Source: Microstegium vimineum (taxonomy: Eukaryota > Streptophyta > Magnoliopsida > Poales > Poaceae). Taken from it: DNA of 64,000 nt. Below the pieces are notes generated by a model. It searched no databases, was not told the origin of the DNA, and was given only the letters and a program-made list of their open reading frames with translations. The DNA lies in NCBI GenBank assembly GCA_022036555.1, contig CM039130.1:23214570-23278569 (forward strand), in the 5' to 3' direction. Positions 1-10,849 of this stretch are shown here, one piece after another. Every line of letters starts with the position of its first letter. Position 1 is the stretch's first letter. Made by a program: the position numbers and the translations under genes.

Positions 1-2408
1 TCTATTTTCGTTTATGGCGGGTAAGTCTCACTGAGTACCTTCTTGTACTCAAGGTTTTATTGCGAACACATGGTTGATATGTGTCCATGTTTGTTCAGTT
101 TTGATGATGAGTGATTGATCAACATATGAGTATTTTAGTTTGAGTGGTTCTACTAATCCTTGCAAAAGCAAATGTGTGCCTGTCTATCAGCTTGTGGTGT
201 GCAGGTGCTAGGCCCGGAGACAGTGGTCAATGGCGTGGAGGAGGTCTAGTGGAGGCTAGCCGTGCCGATGGACTGAGAGCAGTGAAGCGTAGAAGCGGGG
301 CTCGGACTGAGGGACCATGGGCGCCAGCGGACTAGCTGTGGTGGCTAGCGCTTGGCACCGGCGAGTGCGACAAGACATAGAGGTAGACCGAGTCGACCAA
401 GTCAAGACGGCGGACGAGTGGGTCGAGCGGAGGCTCATGGGACTCGGAGTCCGACCGGGCGAGGACGATGTGGCTTGAGTCGAGCAATTTGGTGGTTTGG
501 GCCGCAAAACCAGTGGTGGACGGTTTTCGAGTTTCGGCCACAAAACTCGGGGTTTGGTAGTTGAGCCCAAAGCTACCGGTGGCCGGTTTCGCGGGTTTGG
601 GCCTCAAAACCCGAGCGGAGCTTCCGAGGAAGCGGGGGTGGCACGTGGTGGAATTCTGGAGGTTGCATCAAGGCGACGGCAAGTCCAGGCAGGAAGCGTG
701 GCCATCCGTTCAAATCGAGGAAGATATTTTCCCGGAGTTGGGTCACAATGCTTAGGCTAGGTGGTTCTCTCTATGTATCGAGGGGCTAAGTGAAAATGTC
801 CACTTAGCCTCCACTACTTAAGGGGATGAAGGGTTATCTTCTCCCCATCTCTTGCACTTCTTCTTCCACCTCCCATCTCCTAGGTCTTCCCCTACCTCTA
901 GGCTTCTTGCTTGAGATCCATGGAGACTCCCATATAAACTGAGATTTTGGTAAGGAAAGGAGGTCGTAACTACCTTGTCTCCTCCGGGAGTTAGTTGGGA
1001 AACCGCTTGTGTTTGCGTTCTTCATTTTGGCGCTTTTGCTCTTTGATTCCTGTCGCTCGATCACCCTCCTCGCTGCATTTTTTTTGAAATTCCATTTGAA
1101 GTGAAAGTTGCTGCTACCACTTGTGATCAAATCCGCCAAAGGAATCGGGCTAGGATGGGGTGAGCAAAGAGATCGATCCGTTTATGTTTTGACTTGTTCT
1201 CCACTCTGTTTTATTCGTTCTTCTTTGATTCACGAACTTGTGAGGGAAGGATGAACTAGATCCTCCAAGAGTAGAGTCACATCTACCTCAGAAACCTCCC
1301 ACAAAGTTTGGATTCAATCGGAGTTGAAACGAGCAAGTTCTAGCGTTTTTCGTGTGATCCGCGCAGTTTTCGGGGGCGTCGGACGCAGGGTCTGGACGCT
1401 GCCCGCTCCCTAGCCGAGCATCCGTCGCCTAGGGCTATTTTGGGCTGTTTTTTTGGTGCAACAGATGCTGGCAACGGACTCTACAATGGACCATCCATCG
1501 CAGCGTCCGTCGCCCTCTTTCAGCGTCCATCGCAGCGTCCATCGCCCTTCTAGTAAGGTTTTTAGGATTTTCTTTGCAACTGTTTTGGCCGCATCTCCCT
1601 CGTCCGGACTCCGAATTGAGTTCCGTTTGTTGTGTTGGTTCTATAATCACGTAGGGAACTTCAAGAAGCACTTTTGAGACCAGTTCTCATAAGTATTTTT
1701 GGGTGAGCTCTCTTCTCTTCTCCATAGGGTTTGAGAGCCTCACTATCGGTGTCTTGATTTGAGTTTTTGGTTTCCGAAAGATCCGCTGTACCTCTTTGGT
1801 CATCACCAAAGGTATCCACCCTCTCTAGGGTAGTGATCTTGCTGGTGGAGTACGATTGCTTGCTGGGGTTGTTTTTGGGAAGAGTGGCCCCAATATTTCG
1901 AGAGAAATTTGAGGCTCCCATTCACCCCACTCTCTGGTTGCCATTCTCGGTCCTTCATTTATCCCATGTTGTTTTGCAGATGGTCAGCTCTTGCATGGTT
2001 ATTATGTTAACTATCTCTACCCCATTGGGGATGACTTCTAGACTATGGGCTTGGTCACTTCTAGACTTCTCTTTTGTTGTTGCGGGATATGTTCCTTAGT
2101 CTGGCACTCTATTAAGAACTACTTTGGAGATTATCGTGTTTCAAAGACTTCCGCTACTCTTCCCATTTGAACTATGGTTTGTAATAAATATTGAGTCTTT
2201 GCACTCCGATACTATTTTATTATGTTGAACTTATATCGTGCGAATGGTGCTACTGAACTATCTCGATCTTGGCTGTACTGTGGAAATGTTTGAAATCCTT
2301 CGAGATTTCACGGACTACCGGGATTATATGGACTCAAGTGCTCTTAAGTGACAGTTGATTCGGCTACTTTAGTACTTGATCTCTTATAATTTGGGTGGTT
2401 CTGTTACA
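1..2408 (+). mobile_element. 3' part of long LTR (family L1, copy 1), interrupted
   Basis: Positions 1-60 and 1963-2408 together match, with scattered mismatches, the end of another LTR at 13201-13707. The intervening 61-1962 is a later insertion plus its target repeat. Both copies end in the same GGTTCTGTTACA. In copy 2 a tRNA-iMet-type primer site follows, which fixes the + orientation. Here the LTR is followed directly by minus-strand gypsy sequence, so this copy is a solo LTR or the 3' LTR of an element starting left of the window. No coding capacity is seen. The family resembles long chromovirus (Tekay/Del-type) LTRs, but that lineage is inferred. Confidence 0.75.
61..1957. mobile_element. 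Solo LTR (1.9 kb) inside L1 LTR
   Basis: The block starts TGCGAACA and ends CCTTCA, the TG...CA ends of an LTR. It is bounded by a perfect 5-bp duplication TTTAT at 56-60 and 1958-1962. Removing it restores the L1 LTR sequence seen near 13250. There is no internal domain, primer site or polypurine tract, so it is best read as a solo LTR left by LTR-LTR recombination. The body has no convincing open frame. The family was not identified. Confidence 0.85.
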
Positions 2409-2413
2409 GGTAC

Positions 2414-3917
2414 TCAATCGGCTTCTAGTCAAGACTGGGCATTTCGCAATCCCGAACCAAACGTTTTCTGTGTTCTTTAGAAAAACCAAACCTCTTGACT
2501 CTCGGGATTCGATTTTGGGTATGGTTGTGCGTCGGCCTAGGTTTGTCACCATTTAGCTTGCCGGCCGACGTAAGCATCTCGCCCATCTTGACTTCACCGT
2601 CGCTTATCACTCCGCTTCGTTTAAGCCGACTGCTCGGGTCCGCTGTTGACACACAATATTGAGAGTGGTGAGGTCTTCTTGCAACCTCCTGCCTGAAAAG
2701 CAGTCGAAAGCATAGTCCTCCAAAACCCAGTGAGCAAGATCGACGATTGCTATGGAAATTGAATCGTCGGTCGGAATGACCTCTAGCTCATCATTGTCCA
2801 GCCATTGTACCGCAATCTGATTCATCATAGATGGGATGCAACAATTGGCATGAATCCAGTCTCTGCCCAGGAGCAGATTGTACGAACGGTCTCCATCAAT
2901 GATGAAGAAGGTTGTCAATAGTCTTGCTGCCAACCGTCAATTCCACCTGCAGAACCCCTTGGCTTCGGACTTCCTCCCTCTGAAGTCACCGAGCGACAGA
3001 TCTGGGTTGAAGAGCTTCTCGGATTCCAGCCCGAGTTTAGGAATGATGTGAGCCGGCATCAGGTTGATTGAGGCACCACCATTGATCAGTATCCTTCCGA
3101 CAAACCTCTCATTGATGTATCCCTAGATGTATAGTGCCATCAGGTGCCGATGCCTCGCAAGCTTGCCAAAGACCGCCTAAAATTCATGTGTGAGTGCACC
3201 GGCCTACTCTCCGAACTCTGACTCATCAAAGTTGGAATAGACATCGGCATCCAACAGCGCCCTGAACTCCACAGGCAGGAAGAAGCTAGCAGCATGACCT
3301 GCTGCCTCCCGCCGCCGCCTGTCAGCCTTCTGGCGTCGGAATCTTCTCTTCTGGATCTTGGCCAGCCTTCTGAGATTCTGGGATGTTTGGTGCTCGTTGG
3401 GCTGGCCAGGCCGAGACTGAGCATGGTCTATGCTGACAACCTCAGTACTGGGCCAACCACGAACACCATCTTCGATGGCACGCCGATTCCTTTCCTTGTA
3501 TTCCACTTGTCCTCGAGTGAATCGGCCGTCATCTTAGAGCCTTTTGTATTCCTCGAAACGTTCTTTGCATCCGGGACAATTTTCCCTGGTAGGCAACTCC
3601 AGATTCTTGTTGAGGCAGTACGCAAAGAACGAGCAATTCTCATGCATGTCGATCGGCTCCATAGCTCTGGAATGCTCCACTATTGGTTTCTTCTCTTTGT
3701 CTTCTTCCTTTTGATGCCTCCGTCTGGCCTAAGAAGCAGACAGATACTCGGAGCCAGGTGGATTGACTACCCCGTTCAAGACGAGCAAGGCCCTTTGTCT
3801 CTCCATCCTTCGTAGGATTTCCTCAAATTCCTCCTTGGTCACCAGGGAGTCCGGACCGAGGACCCTAAGCCTCTCATCTCGGGTTGGGTGTGAAACTTTA
3901 GCTTTGCCTTTGTCCAT
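2414..3917 (-). pseudogene. Tat-like gypsy gag/protease remnant
   Basis: Read on the minus strand, a gag start (ATG at 3917-3915, MDKGKAK) lies just inside the primer site. It is followed by a Cys-rich stretch (HENCSFF ... CPGC, near 3600) and then the aspartic protease (INGGASINLMP near 3080, YNLLLGRDWIHANC near 2860). The usual gag capsid domain appears to be missing between the N-terminus and the Cys-rich part. The catalytic Asp of the expected DGGAS motif is Asn. TAG stops at 3729-3731, 3204-3206, 3177-3179 and 3123-3125 each replace what looks like Gln. The copy is cut at 2408 by the L1 LTR, so reverse transcriptase and integrase are absent. In an intact element this would encode structural gag and the polyprotein protease. 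Confidence 0.75.
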
Positions 3918-3930
3918 GTCTGGCGATTGT

Positions 3931-3954
3931 GGTCCCACCGGGTGTGCCAAAATG
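3931..3954 (-). other. Primer-binding site of Tat-like gypsy
   Basis: On the minus strand the LTR end GTCAACA is followed by CATTTTGGCACACCCGGTGG. This is the position and style of the primer site of grass Tat-lineage elements, and gag starts 14 bases further on. The matching tRNA was not determined. Confidence 0.65.
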
Positions 3955-5538
3955 TGTTGACGCAAAAAATGGGGCTTCTGGCGTCAGCACTGGGTAAGGC
4001 CTGCGGAGACTGTACAGCAGCAGAGCTTGATCTCCTAAACCTCTTAAGCGGCTTAGGCTAGTTCGATGATCGATTCCAGGTGTGCCAGTCAATTTAACCT
4101 GCAATTGACAAGGAGATGAAACGTCAAATTATGGAACCTGCCAGTTGTTGCCAGATAGTTCTATGAGTGTGCGGCTCTCATATAGCCGATGAATATAAGA
4201 GACTGACTAAAGAGTCAACTCCAAACAGTATTAAACATAACAATGGTATACAAACGGCTGTCATAGGATATTAAGCATAAGGTACATGGTTAGCCGATCA
4301 TATGATCATAATAAAGTAAAGATGTGATACATTTAACATTATCGTCATCAAACTACCAAATCTATCAAGCATACCGGATAAAGATTATCCATGCATACCG
4401 AATCTACAGAGGTGTGTTCCCATGCAGCCATGATGACAATTAACCTGATAACCTGACTGATTTACTAGCATTGGAGTGTTTCCATGCAACCATAAAAGTT
4501 AACAAGTCAGGCCACGTCCAGTACACTTAATAGATCTAATAGATTGCGACGACAAAGCACATGCATCGTATGATTGAAGCTTGAACAAGATCCATGCATC
4601 CAGCCTCGGACGGATCTAAGTCTAGACAGACATAACCCAACACACATGGTAGTGGGGTCTGGTAGATGCAGCCGTACCACATATGTTGAGCCAGATCCAT
4701 CCACACTCAAACCAATCTAATGACCGAACACATGTCTCGAACCCGCAACAAGTGACAACCACAACTAATGAATTAGCCGATATGATCTTAGATCTATCGC
4801 CCATCTGAATGTAAAAGTGAATGCAATGGAGGCAATAGATCTAGATAGAAAATAAAGCGCGGGCCAATCCATTAGATGAGATTGGGCATGATATTGCAGC
4901 AATAGATTAAACGAAGCATCACAGACAATATCGATAACTTAATGAATCTATTAGATCGCCAATCTAACAGAGCCGATAACTAGCTTGAAGCCACAATTCA
5001 TGTAAGATTGAAGCAATGCAGCCCCATGAATAATAGATTCAAACCGATAACTAGCTCATAACGAGCTTGCACAAGTTACACAATACAGTCATACAAACGA
5101 GACATGAACCAAGGCTAGACTTACAAGCAAACCAGAGGTCGATCTAGTCGATGCTGCCCAATCCATCGAAGGTTCACCGAAATCTACTCTACTCCTACTC
5201 CTAGGCGTGTTCGAAGGCCAGAAACTAAGAACTAAGAAGTGTATTTGATTGATTGGATGTCTTTATCATTCCCTAGGCCTTGCTATTTATAGACGATAGC
5301 TTATACCCTAACCGGTCATCACGCAAGTCCTAATAATAAGGAAACAAACCCTGACTTGGGCCTCAATTTACTCCATCGCCAAAATCATCACGTATGTGTT
5401 GCTGAAACCGGCCGAAACATCTCTTCACAATCTCTTATTTCCTTAGTCGATCTTTTGGGTCCGTCTTTGGATATCCTCCGAAGGCCTGCTAGGGACCCAT
5501 AAACGCGTATCTGGCCATGCCAAATTACGGTGTCAACA
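3955..5538 (-). mobile_element. LTR of Tat-like gypsy, minus orientation
   Basis: This 1584-bp block begins TGTTGACGC and ends GGTGTCAACA, the inverted TGTTGAC/GTCAACA ends common in gypsy LTRs. A TATA box (CTATAAATAGC) lies on the minus strand near 5283-5293, consistent with transcription leftward into gag. No coding content is seen. It carries a primer site on its gag side and a polypurine tract on the other side, which is unexpected for an outer LTR edge and is discussed as a finding. Confidence 0.8.
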
Positions 5539-5556
5539 CATGCCCCCCAATTTTGG
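5539..5556 (-). other. Polypurine tract adjoining gypsy LTR
   Basis: The minus strand reads CCAAAATTGGGGGGCATG immediately before the LTR start TGTTGACACC. This is the expected form and place of a plus-strand primer for grass Tat-lineage elements. It implies that internal 3' sequence of an element lay to the right of this LTR. Confidence 0.6.
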
Positions 5557-8500
5557 AATAAACTTGCTTCTCTCCAAGTTTAAACCGAGTTAACTATGTT
5601 GAACAAGTAATCTAGATTGAGCCACATCTAAGCTTCTCTCCAATAATCAAAACTTTGAGCACATCTTTTTTTATAATAGATGACAAAGGGGGAGAAGTAA
5701 GAAATACTTAATATTTTAAAATTTTGAAAATAAAAGCACACAGGTAGGGGGAGCAAGCCTATGAATAAAGTTGTTGCATATCCTTGTGCATTCATAAGTG
5801 CTTGCTTGCATATGTATTTATATTCATGACATGCTTGTGTGGTGAATGCTAGAAACAAAATTGACTTGATGCTTGAAATACTAGCATGCTTAGGTCTTAG
5901 CCTAAATTTTTTTAGAGTTAAGCTTTCCATGTGGTATTTCAAGTTTGCTCTCAAGTGGTTTCTAGGCATTCATGGTGCTAAGGATGGTATAATTTTGCAC
6001 TTCGATTGGTATCACGCTTCAAAGGTGTCACACTCCAAAATTTCCAATTTTGGATTGTGCTTAGAAAACACTAAATAAAATAAATGATTTCTATATTGAT
6101 ATAAAATTTTCCAAGATTAGTTTGAGTTTGCACAAATTTAGTATAGGAAAAGTGAATTTATAAACTTTTCTAAATCAATTTGATAGGCTTGATTGTTGTG
6201 GTGGCTGTTCATTGCTTGTCTTGATGCATGTGAGTGTATAAAGTTTTTAAAATGCGATTAGTAAGTCGTTTATCGGTCTCTAGCTCGTCTCTATCTTTTT
6301 CTATAATCAAATTCTTGCTCTTGATCTTAATCTTTCTTTTGGACATTCCCAAGACCCTTTGTCTCTTGATCCAAATCATTCCTTTGAGTTCATCATTCAT
6401 CAATATGTCTCTAAATTCTTTCCCGGGAATTTTTCTAGCTTTTTCTGGATCTTTTTCTCATTTATCTATGAGCGTAATATAATTTTTAGATGCTCCAAAT
6501 TATCTTTTCATGAGCTCCAAAAACTTTATTTTAGTTCATATTGTTCTAAAGTGCCTTTGATAATTTTTCGAGAATTTTTGGAGCTTTCGGAGTATTTTTC
6601 GTGGATTAAATATTAATTCTAGGCTTTTCTAGAATTATTTTATTCACAAAAATAATTTATTCCGAAAATAAATAATAAATGTCTCAATTTGCCACCAGCC
6701 CTCAAAGCCCATGTGCAATATTTCAAGTAATTCTAAAATGTCTAAACTTTTATTTACTAATGAGCTTGATGGTTAACTTGGCCCGTTAGTAAATATACAC
6801 GGTGGTGCAACATCAATTAGTATCATATCGCTAGTTGATGTTGAGGTGTGGAGGCTTCCTCCATATATATATGACGGCGAAGGTCTCGACGTGCTATTTC
6901 GAAAAGTACGACCCATTTTCCATCCGCCGCTCCGAGCTCCGTGATCTAAAGTCGAAGTTTCGCATCTACTAAATTCCGGCGAGCTTTTCCGACCAACTCC
7001 AACGTCCCCCTCTAATTCCAAGACCACCATGAGGTTCGTCTGGTCATTCTCTTCACCATAGTGTATCCCTTTTATTCAATCCATCATCGTTTGACAACTC
7101 CGCATTTGTTTTTCTCTTTTCCGGTGAACCTTTTCTAGCGAAACTCTATTGTTGAACGCAAAGTTTGTTCCTGTCGGGTCCAGGCCCTTGGCCACGTCAC
7201 CCGACTGCAGGCGGTGCTTGGCCCTGTGCCAGTTCCTTTGCTGCTGCCTACATTGTTCAACCAAGCTTTTGAAATTAAATATGTTTTGATTAATCTGAAT
7301 TAATACTACCTACATTGTTCTTAACTTAAATAGACCAAGTTTATATATGTTTCCTTTTATAATATAGTAAAGCTTCCTGTAGCTGTTTCTTTGTAACGAT
7401 AGTTCCGTTATCCTCGTTTCTTGCGTTCTCTTGACCGTAGTACCGATCTCTGTTTAGTGCTTTGTTTTCTCTTGTATGGTGTATTGTTCTTAATTGTCTC
7501 ATTTGTTTGCTTGTATGTTATCTATGTGTGGTGCTTGCTACGAGTAGAACAAGAACTGCTTGTGAGCGTTGAAGATCGGAAGATGGTGACTTGAAGTTGA
7601 TGCTATGAGAGTTGAGCAAGTGTTTAAGGCAAGTATAACATAGGATCATCCTTGTTACCTATTCACCATAATTCAATCTAGTCATATTGCATGTGTTTGA
7701 ATTTGATTCCTACTAGATCTATCATAGCTTTGTTATCCTTTCCCTTGTCACCAATGGGTTACTATGCATATGGGTAGCTTTGCTATGCTTTACAACAATG
7801 AATCATGAATTGAATCTTGACTAATGGATATATGCAACGATGAGTTAAAATTGGCTTTCATAGCAACATGTAATAGGATCCTACTATAGGGCAAAAGCTA
7901 GGACTTAAATGCAACCATGAGTGCTATATGGCTCTGGCTTTAGTCAAGTATGAAGATTCGTACTGGCATGTTGGTAGTTCATGAAAGGCACTATTGCCGA
8001 GCTGGTTGTAGGGCATGGCCTAGGGTGGATACCGCTTCGAAAGGTACCATCGAGTAGGGGCTTTACATACCCCTTTCCCTTGGTTCCGTAGGGTCTATCA
8101 ACATGTTGGGAAGACTTTTGAAAGACTTCGTAGTGTACCCTGCCCGCTCACCTTGGGAGTGTTTTGGGACTAGCTATCCCATGCATATGGGCAACACGGC
8201 TTGTGGGTAAAGTGCGTAACCTCTGCAGAGTGTAAATGTATCATGATAGCCATGCTCACGGTCATGAGTGGCTCGGAAAACTCACAGTGTTAGTTACTCA
8301 TGTTGTTAAACTACTTAAGATGATGAGATTGGAGTTATGAGATAAGAGATTGTTCCATTAATGATCATGTGGTTATCAACTGGGTTAAGCATAACTTAAG
8401 CTAATTGTTGTTAAAACTTGACCAAGTTAAAAGCAATCGCAGTAAGCCAGCGTCGGCCTTGTTGAGCTTCATAACCCTATGTTATATTGCTGAGTACAAC

Positions 8501-9014
8501 ATGTACTTACGCTTGCTTTACTTTTCAATACTTTGGATAAAAATCCCGGATGGGTAACAGAAGATGGATCTAGTGAGTTTTCTAAGAAGTGCTAGGCGTA
8601 TGCAACCCCCAGTCAACATGTCCCTGTGAAGTTGAAGTTGGAGCTTGAAGAGAAGTTTAGTAATCGTTCCGCTTTACTCTGATGTAAGTGTTAACATAAC
8701 TATGTTTCCGCTATATAACACTGATTCTGATATTTTCCTATTCTGTTGTTGTATGTGTGGACTTCCTGGGCACACATATGTCTATCCTAGTTTTGTTCTT
8801 AAAACCGGGTGTGACAAAAGGTCCATACCTTATACCTGAGCATCATTTGGTAGCATTCACTCTCCCACAATTCCTATTCATATATATATATGTGATCAAA
8901 ATCAACCAAACTCATATATCACATATGTAGGGGGAGCTAATACTACCAAAGTTCAAATTTTCATTATATATTCATTTGTGAAAGGTTGTCATCAATTACC
9001 AAAAAGGGGGAGAT
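5557..9014 (+). mobile_element. 3' internal end of SIRE/Maximus-like copia, interrupted
   Basis: The 5' boundary is approximate. From about 5660 the DNA has the AAAGGGGGAGAAG style repeats typical of the long 3' non-coding region of SIRE/Maximus elements. It continues after the solo LTR at 8822 and ends with the polypurine tract AAAAAGGGGGAGA at 9002-9013. No gag, pol or env-like frame survives. The 5' end, including the 5' LTR, is missing and abuts the minus-strand gypsy. Confidence 0.65.
6026..8816 (+). mobile_element. Solo LTR (2.8 kb), family S
   Basis: It begins TGTCACACTCC and ends GGGTGTGACA, and is flanked by a perfect AAAGG duplication (6021-6025, 8817-8821). Its 3' half is clearly related to the solo LTR at 28459-31638. 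Shared stretches include GGCAAGTATAACAT, GCTATATGGCTCTGGC and TACCCTGCCCGCTCACCTTGG. The strand follows from that shared direction only. A TATA-like ATATATATATG near 6866 is a candidate promoter. No internal element sequence remains, so LTR-LTR recombination is inferred. The family resembles Tekay-type chromovirus LTRs. Confidence 0.88.
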
Positions 9015-10849
9015 TGAAAGCCCAAGTTTGGTTTTGGTTAATTGATGAAACCTATGGACTAACCCTATTGCTAAGTGTATGATCAAGATAGAGTGATCCA
9101 CCTTGACTTATGAAGCGAGATGGATGATCATGGTGCATTGATCAAGTGCTTCATGAACAAAGAAAAGAAGAAAGAGAAAAACAAAAATGGGCTCAAGGCA
9201 AAGGTATATCATACGGCCATTTTTGGTTTAGTGATCAAGACACTATAAAGAGTGTGATCACCTTTAGGATAGATAGTTGTACTATCAAGAAGGGAGAACT
9301 TGTGTTGATTGTGGTTATCATGTGCCACTAGGTCATTTGCATTGCATATATAAAATGAACCTAAGTGACGTAAAATGTGAAGTAAAATCCAAGAAAATAT
9401 AATGTGAAGGCTAACACTTGAGCACAAGAGTTGGAACACATGGTGTTAGCATATGGAAGCTTGGAGTAGAAGAGACAGATCAGCTTGGACAAGAAAGGAG
9501 GTCCGGACGCTGGGTCTTGCTCGGTCCGGACCAACACAGACGCGTCCGGAAGCAAACCCTACCCCTTGGCTTTGACTGCATAGTGGGTCCGGACATAGGT
9601 TTGTGTCTAGAGTGGAGCTCCGGACAACCGTCCGGAGTCCTAGAGCTCTCTAGTTCTCTCTGGTGGAAGGTCCGGACGCTAAGTGTCATCCGGACGGTGA
9701 ACTCCGGACAACCGTCCGGAGCTTAGGTGCTCTGTGGACCAGCTCTTCATAGAGTCCAGACGGTCGGTGCAATTGTCCGGACTAGGCACTGTTTGGCGCG
9801 TCCAGAGCTACGTGGCAGACTCAGGCGAAGGCGCCAACGACAGGATTCAAACTGGCAAAGGGTCCGGACGTGTGGCCATTGGTCCGGACCCCCCCTACAG
9901 ACAGCGTCCGGAGTCACGCTGTCAGTGAAGAAAAGGGGAGCAAACAACTAACTTTTGTTGGATGGCTATATAAGTGTTTTGGCTAGCTCCTAGGGCTCTC
10001 TCTTGCACCTCCCATTCATTCTCACTCATTATGCTTGCTTGAGATAGCCCCCAACTCATCTCTCTTTGCTTCAATTGCATTCTTGTGAGAGTTTGAGTGA
10101 ACCAAGTGCATTGATCATTGCATTGCTCTTAGTGGCACTTGGTCATCGTCATCGCCGTGGGATTTCTTGTTATTCTTGGTGTTTGCCAACACCTAGACGG
10201 CTTGGGCGATTGAGGAAGTTTCGACGCGTGTTGGTGATTGTTTGGGCATGCTTCGACGATTGTGAGAGGGCGTGTACCCACCTCGGTGGAGAGCCAAAGG
10301 GTAACTCTAGTGGATTACTCGTGTCATTGAGTTACTCTCATTTGGGTGGATTCTTGTGGTGCCCAAGTAGTGGGCTAGGCTTGTGATTGCCTATCAGCCA
10401 CCGAAACACCATTTGAGTAGTCGACACAATGGAGAATTGCTTGGTGGCAACCAAGTGAACCTCAGGAGAAAAATCTTTGTGACAACTTGTCTCCCGGCTA
10501 CTCTTTGGTATTCATTGTGATTGGTTCGTCATATTGACATCCATATATCACAAGGCATCGGTATAACAATCACCTATATCCCTTATATTTACATTCTTTC
10601 ATTCATTGTCTAGTTAGCTAGTTAGTTCTTTTGTTAGTTGTTCATGCTAGCTTAAGTTGAGGGCCTTAGGATCTTGCTATTGTTTGTTAGGCACTTAACT
10701 AATTAGAATTTCTTGAATAGGTGCCTTTGCACCCCTAGTAGAGCTAGAGCAAAAAGCTTCGCTTTAGTGTTTATCTAATCTTTGTTCTAGTGCTTTGTAG
10801 ATTTTTTATTAGGCTATTCACCCCCCCTCTAGCCATCAAAGACCTTTCA
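9015..10849 (+). mobile_element. 3' LTR of SIRE/Maximus-like copia
   Basis: The LTR starts TGAAAGCCC directly after the polypurine tract. It ends CCATCAAAGACCTTTCA after a CCCCCCCTCT run, a recognisable end for Maximus/Opie-type LTRs. A TATA box (CTATATAAGTG) at about 9966-9976 agrees with + orientation. The U3 part carries many copies of TCCGGA. Short frames inside are not genes. Confidence 0.85.
9498..9918 (+). promoter_or_regulatory. Cluster of palindromic TCCGGA motifs in U3
   Basis: More than ten copies of TCCGGA, several as GTCCGGAC or as paired CTCCGGACAACCGTCCGGAG, fill about 420 bases upstream of the TATA box. The spacing is irregular and each copy is self-complementary, as expected of a bound-dimer site. 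Similar motifs are known in Maximus-type LTRs; no binding factor is known to me. Confidence 0.6.

Noticed and set aside
3294..3815. Plus-strand open frame of 173 codons
   Set aside because: It is the shadow of the minus-strand gag remnant, which carries recognisable motifs.
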